From assembly GCF_019656335.1 (NCBI RefSeq), contig NZ_BPLZ01000009.1, positions 62,001-126,000 on the forward strand: 64,000 nucleotides of DNA, in the 5' to 3' direction. A program made the translations under genes and the position numbers. Positions 1 through 9,034 of the stretch are shown in pieces. Each line of letters begins with the position of its first letter. The stretch's first letter is position 1. The DNA comes from Pseudomonas sp. NCCP-436 (lineage in GTDB: Bacteria; Pseudomonadota; Gammaproteobacteria; Pseudomonadales; Pseudomonadaceae). Below the pieces are notes generated by a model. It searched no databases. It was given only the letters and a program-made list of their open reading frames with translations, and was not told the DNA's origin.

Positions 1-124
1 TGATCGGATTGCCATTGACATGGTGATGGTCGGCGACTAGCAGGGGCTCGGCACGGCCTGGCAGTGCCTGTTCGGCGGTTGGTAGGGCGTGTTTGTTGAC
101 GAGAATCTGGGAGCGCAGGGCCAT
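1..124 (-). CDS. msrA: Peptide methionine sulfoxide reductase MsrA, N-terminal fragment
   Basis: The reverse complement of the first 124 bases reads as an open frame from an ATG at 124 to the window edge, 41 codons with no stop. It begins [20 protein letters not shown], which closely matches the N-terminus I know for Pseudomonas MsrA ([24 protein letters not shown]). A good ribosome binding site, CAGGAAACC, lies just upstream of the ATG. MsrA reduces the S-epimer of methionine sulfoxide in proteins; the catalytic GCFWG motif lies beyond the window and cannot be checked. dipA ends 50 bases upstream on the same strand, the msrA-dipA order also found in P. aeruginosa. Identity rests on the N-terminal sequence and this synteny. 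Confidence 0.85.
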   Translation of the reverse strand, partial: MALRSQILVNKHALPTAEQALPGRAEPLLVADHHHVNGNPI

Positions 125-174
125 GGCGGTTTCCTGAAAGTGATTGAAATGTGAACTGCGCAGCGTGCCGTGTA

Positions 175-2853
175 TTAAGTTCGCTGGCTGGTCTTTGGCC
201 GGCGGGGATAGCGGCGCAGGCTGTCAATCAGCTCGCGGCCGGGAATCGGTTTGTCGAACAGATAACCCTGGCCGATATCACACTGCTGGCGGCGAAGGAA
301 GCCAAGTTGTGCGGCGCTTTCGATGCCTTCGGCCACCACCTTGAGCTTGAGGTTGTGAGCCATGGCGATCACGGCAGAGGTGATTTCCATGTCGTCCTGG
401 TTCTCAGGGATGTCCTTGATGAAGCTGCGATCGATCTTGATCACGTCGATGGGAAACTTCTTCAGGTAGCTCAGTGACGAGTAGCCGGTGCCGAAGTCGT
501 CCATGGCCAGGGTCAGGCCCAGGCTCTTGAGCTGGGCGAGCTGGTGGCGGGTGTTTTCGGTAGCTTCCAGCAGCAGGCTCTCTGTAAGCTCCAGCTCCAG
601 CAACCTGGGATCGAGATTTTCTTCTTCGAGTATGGCGCTGATCGAGCCCAGCAGATCCGGATCCGAAAATTGCTTGGGCGAAAGGTTAATGGCCACTTGC
701 AGGTCGCCCAGACCGATAGTGGCGATCTGTCGGCTCATACGACAGGCCTGGCGGATTACCCATTTGCCGATGGGGATGATCAGCCCGGTTTCCTCGGCCA
801 CACCGATGAACTGATCCGGACGGATCATGCCTTTTTCCGGATGCTGCCAGCGCAGCAGTGCCTCCAGGCCGAGCAACTGCCCGGTTTTCAGGCACAGCTT
901 GGGCTGATAGAAAACCTCCAACTGATTCTGGGTCAGTGCACGACGCAGGTTGCTCTCGACGAAAAGCTTGTAGTTGGCCTCGGCGTTCAGGGCTTCGGTG
1001 AACAGTTGTACCTGATGTTTGCCGTTAGCCTTGGCCTTGTGCAAGGCAAGGCCGGCGTTCTTCATCAGGGTTTGCGGGTCATCGCCATGTTGCGGCGCGA
1101 TGGCCAGGCCCACCGAACCGGTGATGTTGATCAACTGGTTATCGACAAACAGTGGTCTGTCCAGCGTCTGCAGCACCTGATGGGCGATGTGCTGGGCGGC
1201 AGCCTGGTCGCAGCCGTCGAGCAAAATGGCGAATTCGTTACTGGCAAAGCGAGCCAGGCTGCCTTGTTCACCCAGGCTGTTGCGCAGGCGACGGGCCAAA
1301 GCAGAGAGTAGTTTGTCGCCGGTTTGGTGGCCGAGGCTGTCGTTGATTCTCTTGAAGTTATCGATGTCTACCAGCAACAGGCCTATCGGTGTGGGGCTAC
1401 CGGAGGCGAAGCGTTGCTCCAGGCTGCGGATGAAGGCCGGGCGGTTGCCCAGGTTGGTCAGATTGTCGGTGTAGGCCAGGCGTTCGATGCGCTGCTGTGC
1501 CAGCTTGGATTCGGTGATGTCCTCGTAGATGCCGATGTAATGGGTCAGCTCGCCGTTGTCGCCATAGACCTTGGAAAGCGACAGGTGACCCCAGTAGGGC
1601 TCCTGATTCTTGCGCCGGCTGCGAAACTCGCCTTGCCAACTGCTGTGTTCGGCCAGGTTCGATTGGGTGTCGAATAGCAGGTCGCTGAGGCTGGAAAGGG
1701 CTGGCAGATCCGATAGGTGACGGCCACAGACTTCCTCGCTGCTGTACAGGGTGATGGCGGTGAAGCTCGGGTTGACGTATTCCACCCGGCCTTGGCGATC
1801 CACCAGGAGGAAGGCGCTGGCGCTTTGCTCGACGGCTCGCTGGAACAGATGCAGGGCATGGGCAGCACTGCGCCGCTGCTGACTGATGAGCACCTGGGCG
1901 AAATGGTCGGCCAGCTCGCCCGCGAAGGCAATTTCGTCAGCCTGCCAGGTACGCGGGACACCGGCATGTTCGAGGCAGAGAACCCCGACAACCTCGCCGT
2001 CGATACGGATGCTGGCATCAAGCAATGAGGTGATGCCGTTCGGTTCCAGATAGCTGGGGCCCAATTCGCGTGTGCGCAGGTCGTGCAAGGCATCATGGGC
2101 ATCGATCGAACGGCCGCTGTGCAGGGCTTCCAGATAGAGCGGAAAGTCGTCGGTAGCAACCGCAGCGAGCTGCTCGTGGCGGGACAGGTCGCGGCGGTAT
2201 AGAGACACCGACTCGATGCGCTGGCCGTTCAGTCGCCAAATGCCGGCGCGGGCTACACCGTAGACCTCACAAGCGGCCTGGGTGATGAGTTCGGCAGCCT
2301 CCTGGAGTGGATCCTCGGAGATGTAACGGTGGCGGGCCAGGCGCACCATCAGTTGTTGCTGGGTGCGCGAACGGGCCAGATGTTGCAGGTGGTCGTCCTG
2401 CGTCCGTTGGTACTGCAGCAGGGTGTTGCGCAACTGGCGGTTCTCTAGCTCCGCAGGCGCCTCGTCGCTGATCAGCAGGTAGCCGCGCAACAACTGACGG
2501 TGGCGCTGGCGGAAAGGTTCGCCCAGCTCCAGCATGTTGAGTGCGCCGTTTGGTGTATGCAGGGTGTAGCGCACCAGATAGTACGGCCGCTGCAGGAGTT
2601 GCTGCTGGATGGCGTCGTGCAGCTGGTAGCGGGCCTCCGGCTCCATCAGGCTGGCATAGGGAGCATCGACCAGGGCGCACAGGTCGGCCGCACTGATGCC
2701 GAGCTGGCGCTCGCAGGCCGGATCGAGGAACAGCAGCGCCCAGCTTGGTTCGTTCAAACGCTCGAAACGCAGCATGCCGAGCCGTGAAGGCACTGGCAAC
2801 TGCGTCACAACCTCGGCCGCCGGGTAGGGGGCAGCATCGGGATGGCTTTTCAT
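175..2853 (-). CDS. dipA: DipA-type cyclic-di-GMP phosphodiesterase (GAF-PAS-GGDEF-EAL)
   Basis: About 892 residues from the ATG at 2853; an upstream in-frame GTG at 2898 is possible, but the ATG has GGAAG before it. Domains in order: N-terminal region with a PAS-like fold, GAF (about 175-330), PAS (about 335-455), GGDEF (about 460-625) and EAL (about 640-880). The GGDEF signature is ASNEF near residue 535, so diguanylate cyclase activity is unlikely. The EAL domain has EALLRW, a TESLLLEA helix and [10 protein letters not shown], as in active phosphodiesterases. Position between msrA and the aceEF cluster, length and the ASNEF motif match P. aeruginosa PA5017 (DipA/Pch), which lowers c-di-GMP and is needed for biofilm dispersion and motility. 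Catalytic activity here is inferred from motifs. No transmembrane segment is obvious, so it is probably cytosolic. Confidence 0.9.
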   Translation of the reverse strand: MKSHPDAAPYPAAEVVTQLPVPSRLGMLRFERLNEPSWALLFLDPACERQLGISAADLCALVDAPYASLMEPEARYQLHDAIQQQLLQRPYYLVRYTLHTPNGALNMLELGEPFRQRHRQLLRGYLLISDEAPAELENRQLRNTLLQYQRTQDDHLQHLARSRTQQQLMVRLARHRYISEDPLQEAAELITQAACEVYGVARAGIWRLNGQRIESVSLYRRDLSRHEQLAAVATDDFPLYLEALHSGRSIDAHDALHDLRTRELGPSYLEPNGITSLLDASIRIDGEVVGVLCLEHAGVPRTWQADEIAFAGELADHFAQVLISQQRRSAAHALHLFQRAVEQSASAFLLVDRQGRVEYVNPSFTAITLYSSEEVCGRHLSDLPALSSLSDLLFDTQSNLAEHSSWQGEFRSRRKNQEPYWGHLSLSKVYGDNGELTHYIGIYEDITESKLAQQRIERLAYTDNLTNLGNRPAFIRSLEQRFASGSPTPIGLLLVDIDNFKRINDSLGHQTGDKLLSALARRLRNSLGEQGSLARFASNEFAILLDGCDQAAAQHIAHQVLQTLDRPLFVDNQLINITGSVGLAIAPQHGDDPQTLMKNAGLALHKAKANGKHQVQLFTEALNAEANYKLFVESNLRRALTQNQLEVFYQPKLCLKTGQLLGLEALLRWQHPEKGMIRPDQFIGVAEETGLIIPIGKWVIRQACRMSRQIATIGLGDLQVAINLSPKQFSDPDLLGSISAILEEENLDPRLLELELTESLLLEATENTRHQLAQLKSLGLTLAMDDFGTGYSSLSYLKKFPIDVIKIDRSFIKDIPENQDDMEITSAVIAMAHNLKLKVVAEGIESAAQLGFLRRQQCDIGQGYLFDKPIPGRELIDSLRRYPRRPKTSQRT

Positions 2854-2989
2854 CGGGCGTCGTGCTTCCAGTATGCTGATCAGGCTAGGTATCTGCACCT
2901 GCTCCGCTGCAGTATCGCAAGAAACGATGCGAAGGGGCGGGCAGTGGTGCTCAGGCCTACTTCACTATAGCTTTCGGCAAGGGTGCATC

Positions 2990-3523
2990 ATGCAAAGGAT
3001 ACTGACAAGAAAACTGATGACGATGCTGGTGGGCGGGATGCTGCTGGCCCTGCAGCCACTGCTTGCCGGCGCCGATGATCGCGGGGCTTTGCAGGGCGCC
3101 GAGCAACGCGCCTATCTCGACGGTCTCAGGCAACTGTACCTGGCCGACGACGAGCGCCGGGCGCTGCTGGCTCACGGCAACGCGCTGCTGGAAACCTATG
3201 CGCTGCGCGCCGGTTACCAGGTTGGCCAGACCAGGCGCCAGGACTGGCTCTATCAGCTCAGTGTCGGAGAGGCCGGCGAGCTGATTCTGCGCGAGGAAAG
3301 TCGTGACGAAGCGAGCAGTGCCATCGCCGTGCGTCACCAGCGCCTGTCGGTTTATGGTGCCGATCCCTTCATCCGCTACGAATGCCCGCCGAGCGGTGTC
3401 CGCTGTGTGCTGTTCAACCCGCTCGACGGCAGCCCGCTGCTGAGTATCGTGCGCGACCACAGTGGTGCTGCGGAGTTGGCCAAGGCCCTGAGCTTCCTGA
3501 TTCGCAACCTGCAGAAGGGGTAG
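2990..3523 (+). CDS. Small exported protein of unknown function
   Basis: 177 residues from the ATG at 2990, preceded by AAGGGTG; the open frame runs further upstream but lacks a better start. The N-terminus is a typical Sec signal peptide: basic MQRILTRKLM, a hydrophobic stretch, then cleavage probably after LLAGA. No lipobox cysteine is present. The mature part is about 150 residues and has two cysteines close together (YECPPSGVRCVLF) that could form a disulphide in the periplasm. I recognise no catalytic motif or named family. It is transcribed divergently from dipA (91 bases between the two starts) and converges on the CopD-like gene with 8 bases between stops. Function unknown. Confidence 0.7.
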   Translation: MQRILTRKLMTMLVGGMLLALQPLLAGADDRGALQGAEQRAYLDGLRQLYLADDERRALLAHGNALLETYALRAGYQVGQTRRQDWLYQLSVGEAGELILREESRDEASSAIAVRHQRLSVYGADPFIRYECPPSGVRCVLFNPLDGSPLLSIVRDHSGAAELAKALSFLIRNLQKG

Positions 3524-3531
3524 CATCCTGC

Positions 3532-3972
3532 CTAGAGGTCGAGAATGAACATGGTCTTGGCCAGGAACAAGATTCCTAGCATGTGAATCAGCACACTCAG
3601 GTGCAGATGCCGTGAGCGCGCCGCAGTCATTCGGCCGCTGCGCATCAGCACCACCAGCAGCAGGAAGTGGCCGAGGATGCTCAGCGCCAGCACTATCTTC
3701 AGGCTCAGAAGCAGGGCGAAGCTGCTGGTCAGCGGTGCCTGCAGTACGCTGCGGTAGTGCCAGGCCAGGGCGATGCCGGCGCAATAGAGAACCAGCACCA
3801 CCCAGTGCATGACCTGCCGGGCGCGCCGCGCAAGCGCCTGCGAGAAGTCGGCGCGCTGCGCTTCCTGCAGTACCGGTGTGGCGCGACTGAGAATCATCAC
3901 TTCGAAGAACACGCCGCCTATGAAAAAGGCGGCTGCGGTCAGATGGGCGAGCTTCAGTAGCGAGTAGAACAT
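3532..3972 (-). CDS. CopD-like small integral membrane protein
   Basis: 146 residues from the ATG at 3972, chosen because GGAG lies 7 bases upstream and the protein then begins directly with a membrane segment. Four hydrophobic segments are visible (about residues 5-28, 54-72, 84-110 and 124-145) with little soluble sequence. The first holds the HLTAAAFFIGG pattern common in CopD-family proteins, which are associated with copper handling or with unknown membrane redox roles. There is no obvious metal-binding Met/His cluster outside the membrane, so copper transport is not shown. It stands alone, tail to tail with the small exported protein and downstream of the aceF terminator. It could equally be described as a conserved four-helix membrane protein. 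Confidence 0.65.
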   Translation of the reverse strand: MFYSLLKLAHLTAAAFFIGGVFFEVMILSRATPVLQEAQRADFSQALARRARQVMHWVVLVLYCAGIALAWHYRSVLQAPLTSSFALLLSLKIVLALSILGHFLLLVVLMRSGRMTAARSRHLHLSVLIHMLGILFLAKTMFILDL

Positions 3973-4096
3973 TGCAGCGCTCCGCAATGGAGATTGTTGA
4001 CGGATGATGCCGGTAGACCAGGCGGCAGTCATGATGTCGGTCAAAACATGCAGGCAGGATGGTCCGCGCACGACGGATGATAAGAGGCGAAGGAGC

Positions 4097-4123
4097 AAAA
4101 AAACCCCACCCGGATGGGTGGGG
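4097..4123 (-). terminator. Rho-independent terminator of aceEF
   Basis: Read on the minus strand, an 8-bp perfect stem (CCCCACCC / GGGTGGGG) with a 4-base loop is followed by seven T. It lies about 35 bases after the aceF stop codon, in the position and orientation expected to end the aceE-aceF transcript. Confidence 0.9.
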
Positions 4124-4156
4124 CTGAGGATGCGAGCGTGGCGTGCTCGAAACGAG

Positions 4157-6109
4157 TTACAGCAGGATGGTGCGGATGTCAGCCAGCAGTTGTGACAGAC
4201 GCTGGGTGAAGCGGGCGGCGGCCGCGCCATTGATCACCCGGTGATCGTAGGACAGCGACAGCGGCAGCATCAGGCGCGGCTGGAAAGCCTTGCCGTCCCA
4301 CGCCGGCTGCATGGTGGCCTTGCTGACACCGAGGATCGCCACTTCCGGCGCGTTGACGATCGGCGTGAAGCCGGTACCGCCAATGTGACCGAGACTGGAG
4401 ATGGTGAAGCAGGCGCCCTGCATGTCGTCAGCCGAGAGCTTCTTCTTGCGGGCCTTGTCGGCCAGTTCGGCCGCTTCGCCAGCCAGCTGCAGCAGGCTCT
4501 TCTGATCGACGTTCTTGATTACCGGCACCAGCAGGCCGTCCGGCGTATCGACAGCAAAGCCGATGTGCACGTACTTCTTGCGGATCAGCGCCTTGCCGCT
4601 CGGAGCCAGCGAACTGTTGAAGTCCGGCAGCTCCTTGAGCAGGTGGGCGCAGGCCTTGAGCAGCAGCGGCAGTACGGTCAGCTTGACGCCGGCCTTTTCG
4701 GCCACGGCCTTCTGCGCTACACGGAAGGCTTCTAGATCCGTAATGTCGGCCGACTCGAACTGGGTCACGTGCGGCACGTTGAGCCAGCTGCGATGCAGGT
4801 TGGCTGCGCCGACCTGCATCAGGCGGGTCATCGGCACTTCCTCGACTTCACCGAACTTGCTGAAATCGATGGTCGGGATCGGCGGGATGCCGGCGCCGGA
4901 GGTGGCTGCTGCGGCTTCCGGTGCGCTCTTGGCCTTGTGCATCATCGCTTTGACATAGGCCTGCACGTCCTCCTTGAGGATGCGTCCTTTTGGCCCGGTG
5001 CCGGTGATGTCGCTCAGTTCGACGCCAAAGTCACGGGCCAGCTGGCGCACGGCCGGGCCGGCGTGCACGCGGGCGCCTTCGCGACGCGGTGCGGCAGCTA
5101 CGGCAGCAGCGGCGGCCGACAGCGAGGCGATGGCGCGTACCTCGGCGGCTACCGCCGGGGCGGCACCTTCCGGTACACGGTGTACCTCCTGGCTGGCCTG
5201 AGTCGCAGCCGGTTGGGCGGCTCCGGCAACCTTGAGGCGCAGGATCAGGTCACCGGTGCCGATTTCATCGTCCAGTTTGACCAGTACTTCTTCCACTACG
5301 CCGGCGGCGGGCGAGGGGATCTCCATGGAGGCCTTGTCGGACTCCAGGGTCAGCAGGCTTTGGTCGACCTCGATGCTGTCGCCGGCCTTGACCATCAGTT
5401 CGATGACCTTGCCCTTGGCGCTGGAGCCGATGTCCGGTACGTGGACATCCTGCACGCCACCCGTTACCGGGGCAGTGGCGGCTGCCGGGATCGCTTCAGC
5501 TTGTGCAGCCGGAGCCTGAGCTGGAGCCGCTGCAGGTGTGGCCTGGGTGGGCACCGCGCCTTCGACGCGCAGGCGAAGGATCAGGTCGCCGGTGCCGATC
5601 TCGTCATCCAGCTTGACCAGCAGCTCCTCCACCACGCCGGCCTGCGGCGCGGGGATTTCCATGGAGGCCTTGTCGGACTCCAGGGTCAGCAGGCTCTGGT
5701 CGGCCTCGATGCGGTCGCCAACCTTGACCATCAGTTCGATGACCTTGCCCTTGGCGCTGGAACCGATGTCCGGCACCTGCACGTCCTGCACACTGCTGAC
5801 GGCTGCTGCTGGCGCAGCGGCCGGTGCAGCGGCCGCTTGCGGGGCTTCGGCTTTCGGCGCAGGCGCCGCTTGCGCAGCACCTTCGACTTCCAGCACCAGC
5901 AGCTCGTCGCCTTCCTTCAGGCGGTCGCCGATCTTGACCTTCAGTTCCTTGATCACGCCGGCCTTGGGCGAGGGTACTTCCATGGAGGCTTTGTCGGACT
6001 CCAGAGTCAGCACGCTCTGGTCGGCTTCGATGCGATCACCGACCTTGACCAGCAGCTCAATGACCTCGCCTTCACCGCCGAGGTCGGGTACGCGAATCAG
6101 TTCACTCAT
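4157..6109 (-). CDS. aceF: Pyruvate dehydrogenase E2, dihydrolipoamide acetyltransferase with three lipoyl domains
   Basis: 650 residues. E2 transfers the acetyl group from E1 to CoA and forms the core of the pyruvate dehydrogenase complex. Three lipoyl domains are visible (about 1-77, 107-184 and 219-296), each with the lipoylation motif LESDKASME; the predicted modified lysines are near 40, 147 and 259. They are joined by Ala/Pro-rich flexible linkers. A peripheral-subunit binding domain follows (VHAGPAVRQLARDFGVEL), then the acyltransferase domain ending in SLSYDHRVINGAAAARF with the active-site His. P. aeruginosa AceF, as I recall it, is about 547 residues with two lipoyl domains, so this copy resembles the three-domain E. 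coli arrangement. It lies 11 bases after aceE in the same operon and ends at a strong terminator. Confidence 0.97.
   Translation of the reverse strand: MSELIRVPDLGGEGEVIELLVKVGDRIEADQSVLTLESDKASMEVPSPKAGVIKELKVKIGDRLKEGDELLVLEVEGAAQAAPAPKAEAPQAAAAPAAAPAAAVSSVQDVQVPDIGSSAKGKVIELMVKVGDRIEADQSLLTLESDKASMEIPAPQAGVVEELLVKLDDEIGTGDLILRLRVEGAVPTQATPAAAPAQAPAAQAEAIPAAATAPVTGGVQDVHVPDIGSSAKGKVIELMVKAGDSIEVDQSLLTLESDKASMEIPSPAAGVVEEVLVKLDDEIGTGDLILRLKVAGAAQPAATQASQEVHRVPEGAAPAVAAEVRAIASLSAAAAAVAAAPRREGARVHAGPAVRQLARDFGVELSDITGTGPKGRILKEDVQAYVKAMMHKAKSAPEAAAATSGAGIPPIPTIDFSKFGEVEEVPMTRLMQVGAANLHRSWLNVPHVTQFESADITDLEAFRVAQKAVAEKAGVKLTVLPLLLKACAHLLKELPDFNSSLAPSGKALIRKKYVHIGFAVDTPDGLLVPVIKNVDQKSLLQLAGEAAELADKARKKKLSADDMQGACFTISSLGHIGGTGFTPIVNAPEVAILGVSKATMQPAWDGKAFQPRLMLPLSLSYDHRVINGAAAARFTQRLSQLLADIRTILL
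5222..5791 (-). repeat. Near-identical lipoyl-domain repeat inside aceF
   Basis: Two segments, about 5558-5791 and 5222-5455, encode lipoyl domains 2 and 3. They share long identical stretches (VPDIGSSAKGKVIELMVK, DQSLLTLESDKASMEIP, LVKLDDEIGTGDLILRL) and are much closer to each other than to domain 1. This indicates an internal duplication, kept alike by recent origin or gene conversion. Confidence 0.85.
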
Positions 6110-6120
6110 CGCTACGCTCC

Positions 6121-8766
6121 TTAGCAGTCCAGGGGGTTAGCTTTGTCGGGGTTGATGCCGAACTTGGTGATGGCATCGGCCAGTACCTTGGCTTCCAGCT
6201 CGCCGCGGTCTACCAGGGCTTCCAGAGCAGCCAGTACGACCCAGTAGCGATCCACCTCGAAGAAGTGACGCAGCTGCTTGCGGCTGTCGCTGCGGCCGAA
6301 GCCGTCGGTGCCCAGTACCTTGTATTCCTTGCTCGGTACCCACTGGCGAACCTGCTCGGCATACAGCTTCATGTAGTCGGTGGACGCAACCACCGGCCCC
6401 TTGCGGCCAGTCAGGCACTGCTCGATGTAGGTCTGCTTGGGCTTCTGGCCCGGATGCAGACGATTGCTGCGCTCCACGGCAAGACCGTCGCGGCGCAGCT
6501 CGTTGAAGCTGGTGACGCTCCATACATCGGCGCCGATGTTGTACTCCTCGCGGAGGATCTTCGCCGCCTCGCGTACTTCGCGCAGAATGGTGCCGCTGCC
6601 GAGCAGTTGCACGTGATGGGCGGCTTCCTTCTTGTCTTCCTCGAGCAGGTACATACCGCGGATGATGCCTTCCTCGACCCCTTCCGGCATGGCCGGCTGC
6701 TGGTACGACTCGTTCATCACGGTTATGTAGTAGAAGATGTCCTGCTGCTGCTCGATCATCTGGCGGATGCCTTCACGAATGATCACTGCCAGCTCGTAGC
6801 CGTAGGTCGGATCATAGGTGCGGCAGTTGGGGATGGTCGAGGCCAGGATGTGGCTGTGACCGTCTTCGTGCTGCAGGCCTTCGCCGTTGAGGGTGGTACG
6901 GCCGGCGGTGCCACCGATCAGGAAGCCACGGGTGCGGCTGTCGCCGGCAGCCCAGGCCAGGTCGCCGATACGCTGCAGGCCGAACATCGAGTAGAAGATG
7001 TAGAACGGCAGCATCGGCTGGTTGTGGATGGAATAGGAGGTGCCCGCGGCGATGAAGGAACTCATGGCACCGGCTTCGTTGATGCCTTCCTCGAGGATCT
7101 GGCCCTTCTTGTCCTCTTTGTAGAACATCACCTGGTCCTTATCCACCGGCTCGTAGAGCTGGCCGACCGAGGAGTAGATGCCGAGCTGACGGAACATGCC
7201 TTCCATGCCGAAGGTACGGGCTTCGTCCGGGATGATCGGTACGATGCGCGAGCCCAGATCCTTGTCCTTGACCAGTTGCGCGAGGATGCGCACGAAGGCC
7301 ATGGTGGTGGAAATCTCGCGGTCTCCGGTGCCGTCGAGGATGGCCTTGAGGGTATCCAGCGGCGGGGTCGGGATGCTGAAGCTCTTCTGCCGGCGCTGCG
7401 GCACGAAGCCGCCGAGGGCCGCACGGCGCTCGTGCAGGTACTTGTACTCGGGGCTGCCCGGCTCGGGTTTGACGAACGGCAGCTTTTCCAGATCCTCGTC
7501 CTTGACCGGAATGTCGAAGCGGTCGCGGAACTGGCGCAGGCTTTCCACATCCACCTTCTTGGTGTTGTGTGCGGTGTTCTTCGCCTCGCCGGCGCCGGTG
7601 CCGTAGCCCTTGATGGTCTTGGCCAGGATCACGGTGGGCTGGCCCTGATGATTGACCGCCTGGTGATAAGCCGCATAGACCTTGTACGGGTCGTGGCCGC
7701 CACGGTTGAGCTTCCAGATCTCCTCGTCGGAGAGATCCTTGACCATCTCCTTGAGTTCCGGGGTGTTGAAGAAGTGCTCACGCACGTAGGCCCCGTCCTT
7801 GGCCTTGTAGTTCTGGTACTCGCCATCGACCACCTCGTCCATGCGACGCTGCAGGGCGCCGTTCTTGTCCTTGGCGAACAGCGGATCCCAGAAGCGGCCC
7901 CAGACTACCTTGTTGACGTTCCACTGGGCGCCGCGGAACACACCTTCGAGTTCCTGGATGATCTTGCCGTTGCCGCGCACCGGGCCGTCCAGACGCTGCA
8001 GGTTGCAGTTGATGACGAAGATCAGGTTGTCCAGTTTCTCGCGGCCGGCCAGGGCGATTGCGCCGAGGGATTCCGGCTCGTCGCATTCGCCGTCGCCCAT
8101 GAAGCACCATACCTTCTGCTTGCCGGCCGGGATGAAGCCGCGCGCTTCCAGGTACTTCATGAAGCGGGCCTGGTAGATCGCCTGGATCGGCCCCAGTCCC
8201 ATGGAAACGGTGGGGAACTGCCAGAAGTCCGGCATCAGCCAAGGGTGAGGATAGGAGGACAGGCCCTTGCCGTCGACTTCGCGACGGAAGTTCTGCATCT
8301 GCTCCTCGCTGATGCGGCCTTCCATGAAAGCACGGGCGTAGACGCCGGGGCTGGCGTGGCCCTGGTAGAACACCAGGTCGCCGCCATGCTCTTCGGTCGG
8401 AGCCTGGAAGAAGTAGTTGAAGCCGATGTCATACAGCGTCGCCGAGGAAGCGAAGCTGGAAATGTGGCCGCCCAGATCCGGGTCGTCCAGGTTGGTGCGC
8501 ATCACCATGGCCAGGGCGTTCCAGCGTACCAGCGAGCGGATGCGGCGTTCCATGAACAGGTCACCCGGCATGCGTGCTTCGTGAGTGACCGGAATGGTGT
8601 TGCGGTACGGCGTGGTGATCGCGTAGGGCAGTTGCGCACCGCTGCGGGTGGCCAGCTCGCCCAGACGGGTCATCAGGTAATGGGCACGGTCTTCACCCTC
8701 ACGGTCGAGGACGGATTCAAGGGCGTCCAGCCATTCCTGGGTTTCGATCGGATCGAGGTCTTGCAT
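6121..8766 (-). CDS. aceE: Pyruvate dehydrogenase E1 component (homodimeric type)
   Basis: 881 residues, the length usual for homodimeric gammaproteobacterial AceE. It decarboxylates pyruvate using thiamine diphosphate and reductively acetylates the lipoyl groups of AceF. The thiamine diphosphate/Mg motif is visible as FMGDGECDEPESLG followed by VINCNLQRLDGPVRGN (GDG...N, about residues 225-265). The transketolase-like central and C-terminal domains follow. The ATG at 8766 is preceded by GGAGCAAGC. It is first in the aceE-aceF operon, and the 268-base divergent region with glnE carries two palindromes that are candidate operators. The E3 subunit gene is not in this window. Confidence 0.98.
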   Translation of the reverse strand: MQDLDPIETQEWLDALESVLDREGEDRAHYLMTRLGELATRSGAQLPYAITTPYRNTIPVTHEARMPGDLFMERRIRSLVRWNALAMVMRTNLDDPDLGGHISSFASSATLYDIGFNYFFQAPTEEHGGDLVFYQGHASPGVYARAFMEGRISEEQMQNFRREVDGKGLSSYPHPWLMPDFWQFPTVSMGLGPIQAIYQARFMKYLEARGFIPAGKQKVWCFMGDGECDEPESLGAIALAGREKLDNLIFVINCNLQRLDGPVRGNGKIIQELEGVFRGAQWNVNKVVWGRFWDPLFAKDKNGALQRRMDEVVDGEYQNYKAKDGAYVREHFFNTPELKEMVKDLSDEEIWKLNRGGHDPYKVYAAYHQAVNHQGQPTVILAKTIKGYGTGAGEAKNTAHNTKKVDVESLRQFRDRFDIPVKDEDLEKLPFVKPEPGSPEYKYLHERRAALGGFVPQRRQKSFSIPTPPLDTLKAILDGTGDREISTTMAFVRILAQLVKDKDLGSRIVPIIPDEARTFGMEGMFRQLGIYSSVGQLYEPVDKDQVMFYKEDKKGQILEEGINEAGAMSSFIAAGTSYSIHNQPMLPFYIFYSMFGLQRIGDLAWAAGDSRTRGFLIGGTAGRTTLNGEGLQHEDGHSHILASTIPNCRTYDPTYGYELAVIIREGIRQMIEQQQDIFYYITVMNESYQQPAMPEGVEEGIIRGMYLLEEDKKEAAHHVQLLGSGTILREVREAAKILREEYNIGADVWSVTSFNELRRDGLAVERSNRLHPGQKPKQTYIEQCLTGRKGPVVASTDYMKLYAEQVRQWVPSKEYKVLGTDGFGRSDSRKQLRHFFEVDRYWVVLAALEALVDRGELEAKVLADAITKFGINPDKANPLDC

Positions 8767-8877
8767 GGCTTGCTCCAGGGCGGAAAGGCTTCCAGAATCG
8801 GAGGCCAGTTAAGGCTCACCGGCTTTTTGAGCAGGTGAGTTGCATTCTTGGATTTACCGGGGGTAGGTCCGGCCGTT

Positions 8878-8944
8878 TGTAGTTTTACTACATTTTGGCG
8901 ACGGATTCAGCCCTCTGGATACAATTCAGCAGTAGTAAAACTAC
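8878..8944. promoter_or_regulatory. Paired palindromes between aceE and glnE, candidate operators
   Basis: At 8878-8892 lies TGTAGTTTTACTACA, a perfect inverted repeat with 6-base arms and a 3-base spacer. At 8932-8944 lies GTAGTAAAACTAC, the same arms minus the outer pair. Their centres are 53 bases apart, about five helical turns. A possible glnE promoter lies between them (TTGGCG 8895-8900, TACAAT 8920-8925, spacer 19, longer than ideal). The arm-spacer-arm layout resembles operators of FadR/PdhR-type GntR regulators, a family known to control pyruvate dehydrogenase genes, but the bound protein is inferred. Confidence 0.5.
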
Positions 8945-9034
8945 AATTCGCGGTGATGATGGCCGCCGCAAGCCCGTGGCTGCTGGCTTCGATGGTTTCA
9001 CCGTGCGTCTGACAATCCGTCAAAAGGATAGACC

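Noticed and set aside
6265..8838. An 857-codon open frame on the plus strand opposite aceE
   Set aside because: It mirrors the codon structure of the certain aceE gene in G+C-rich DNA, has no known motif and no sensible start site. Similar long antisense frames opposite aceF (4769-6124), glnE (9059-10381) and parC (37847-38944) were rejected for the same reason.
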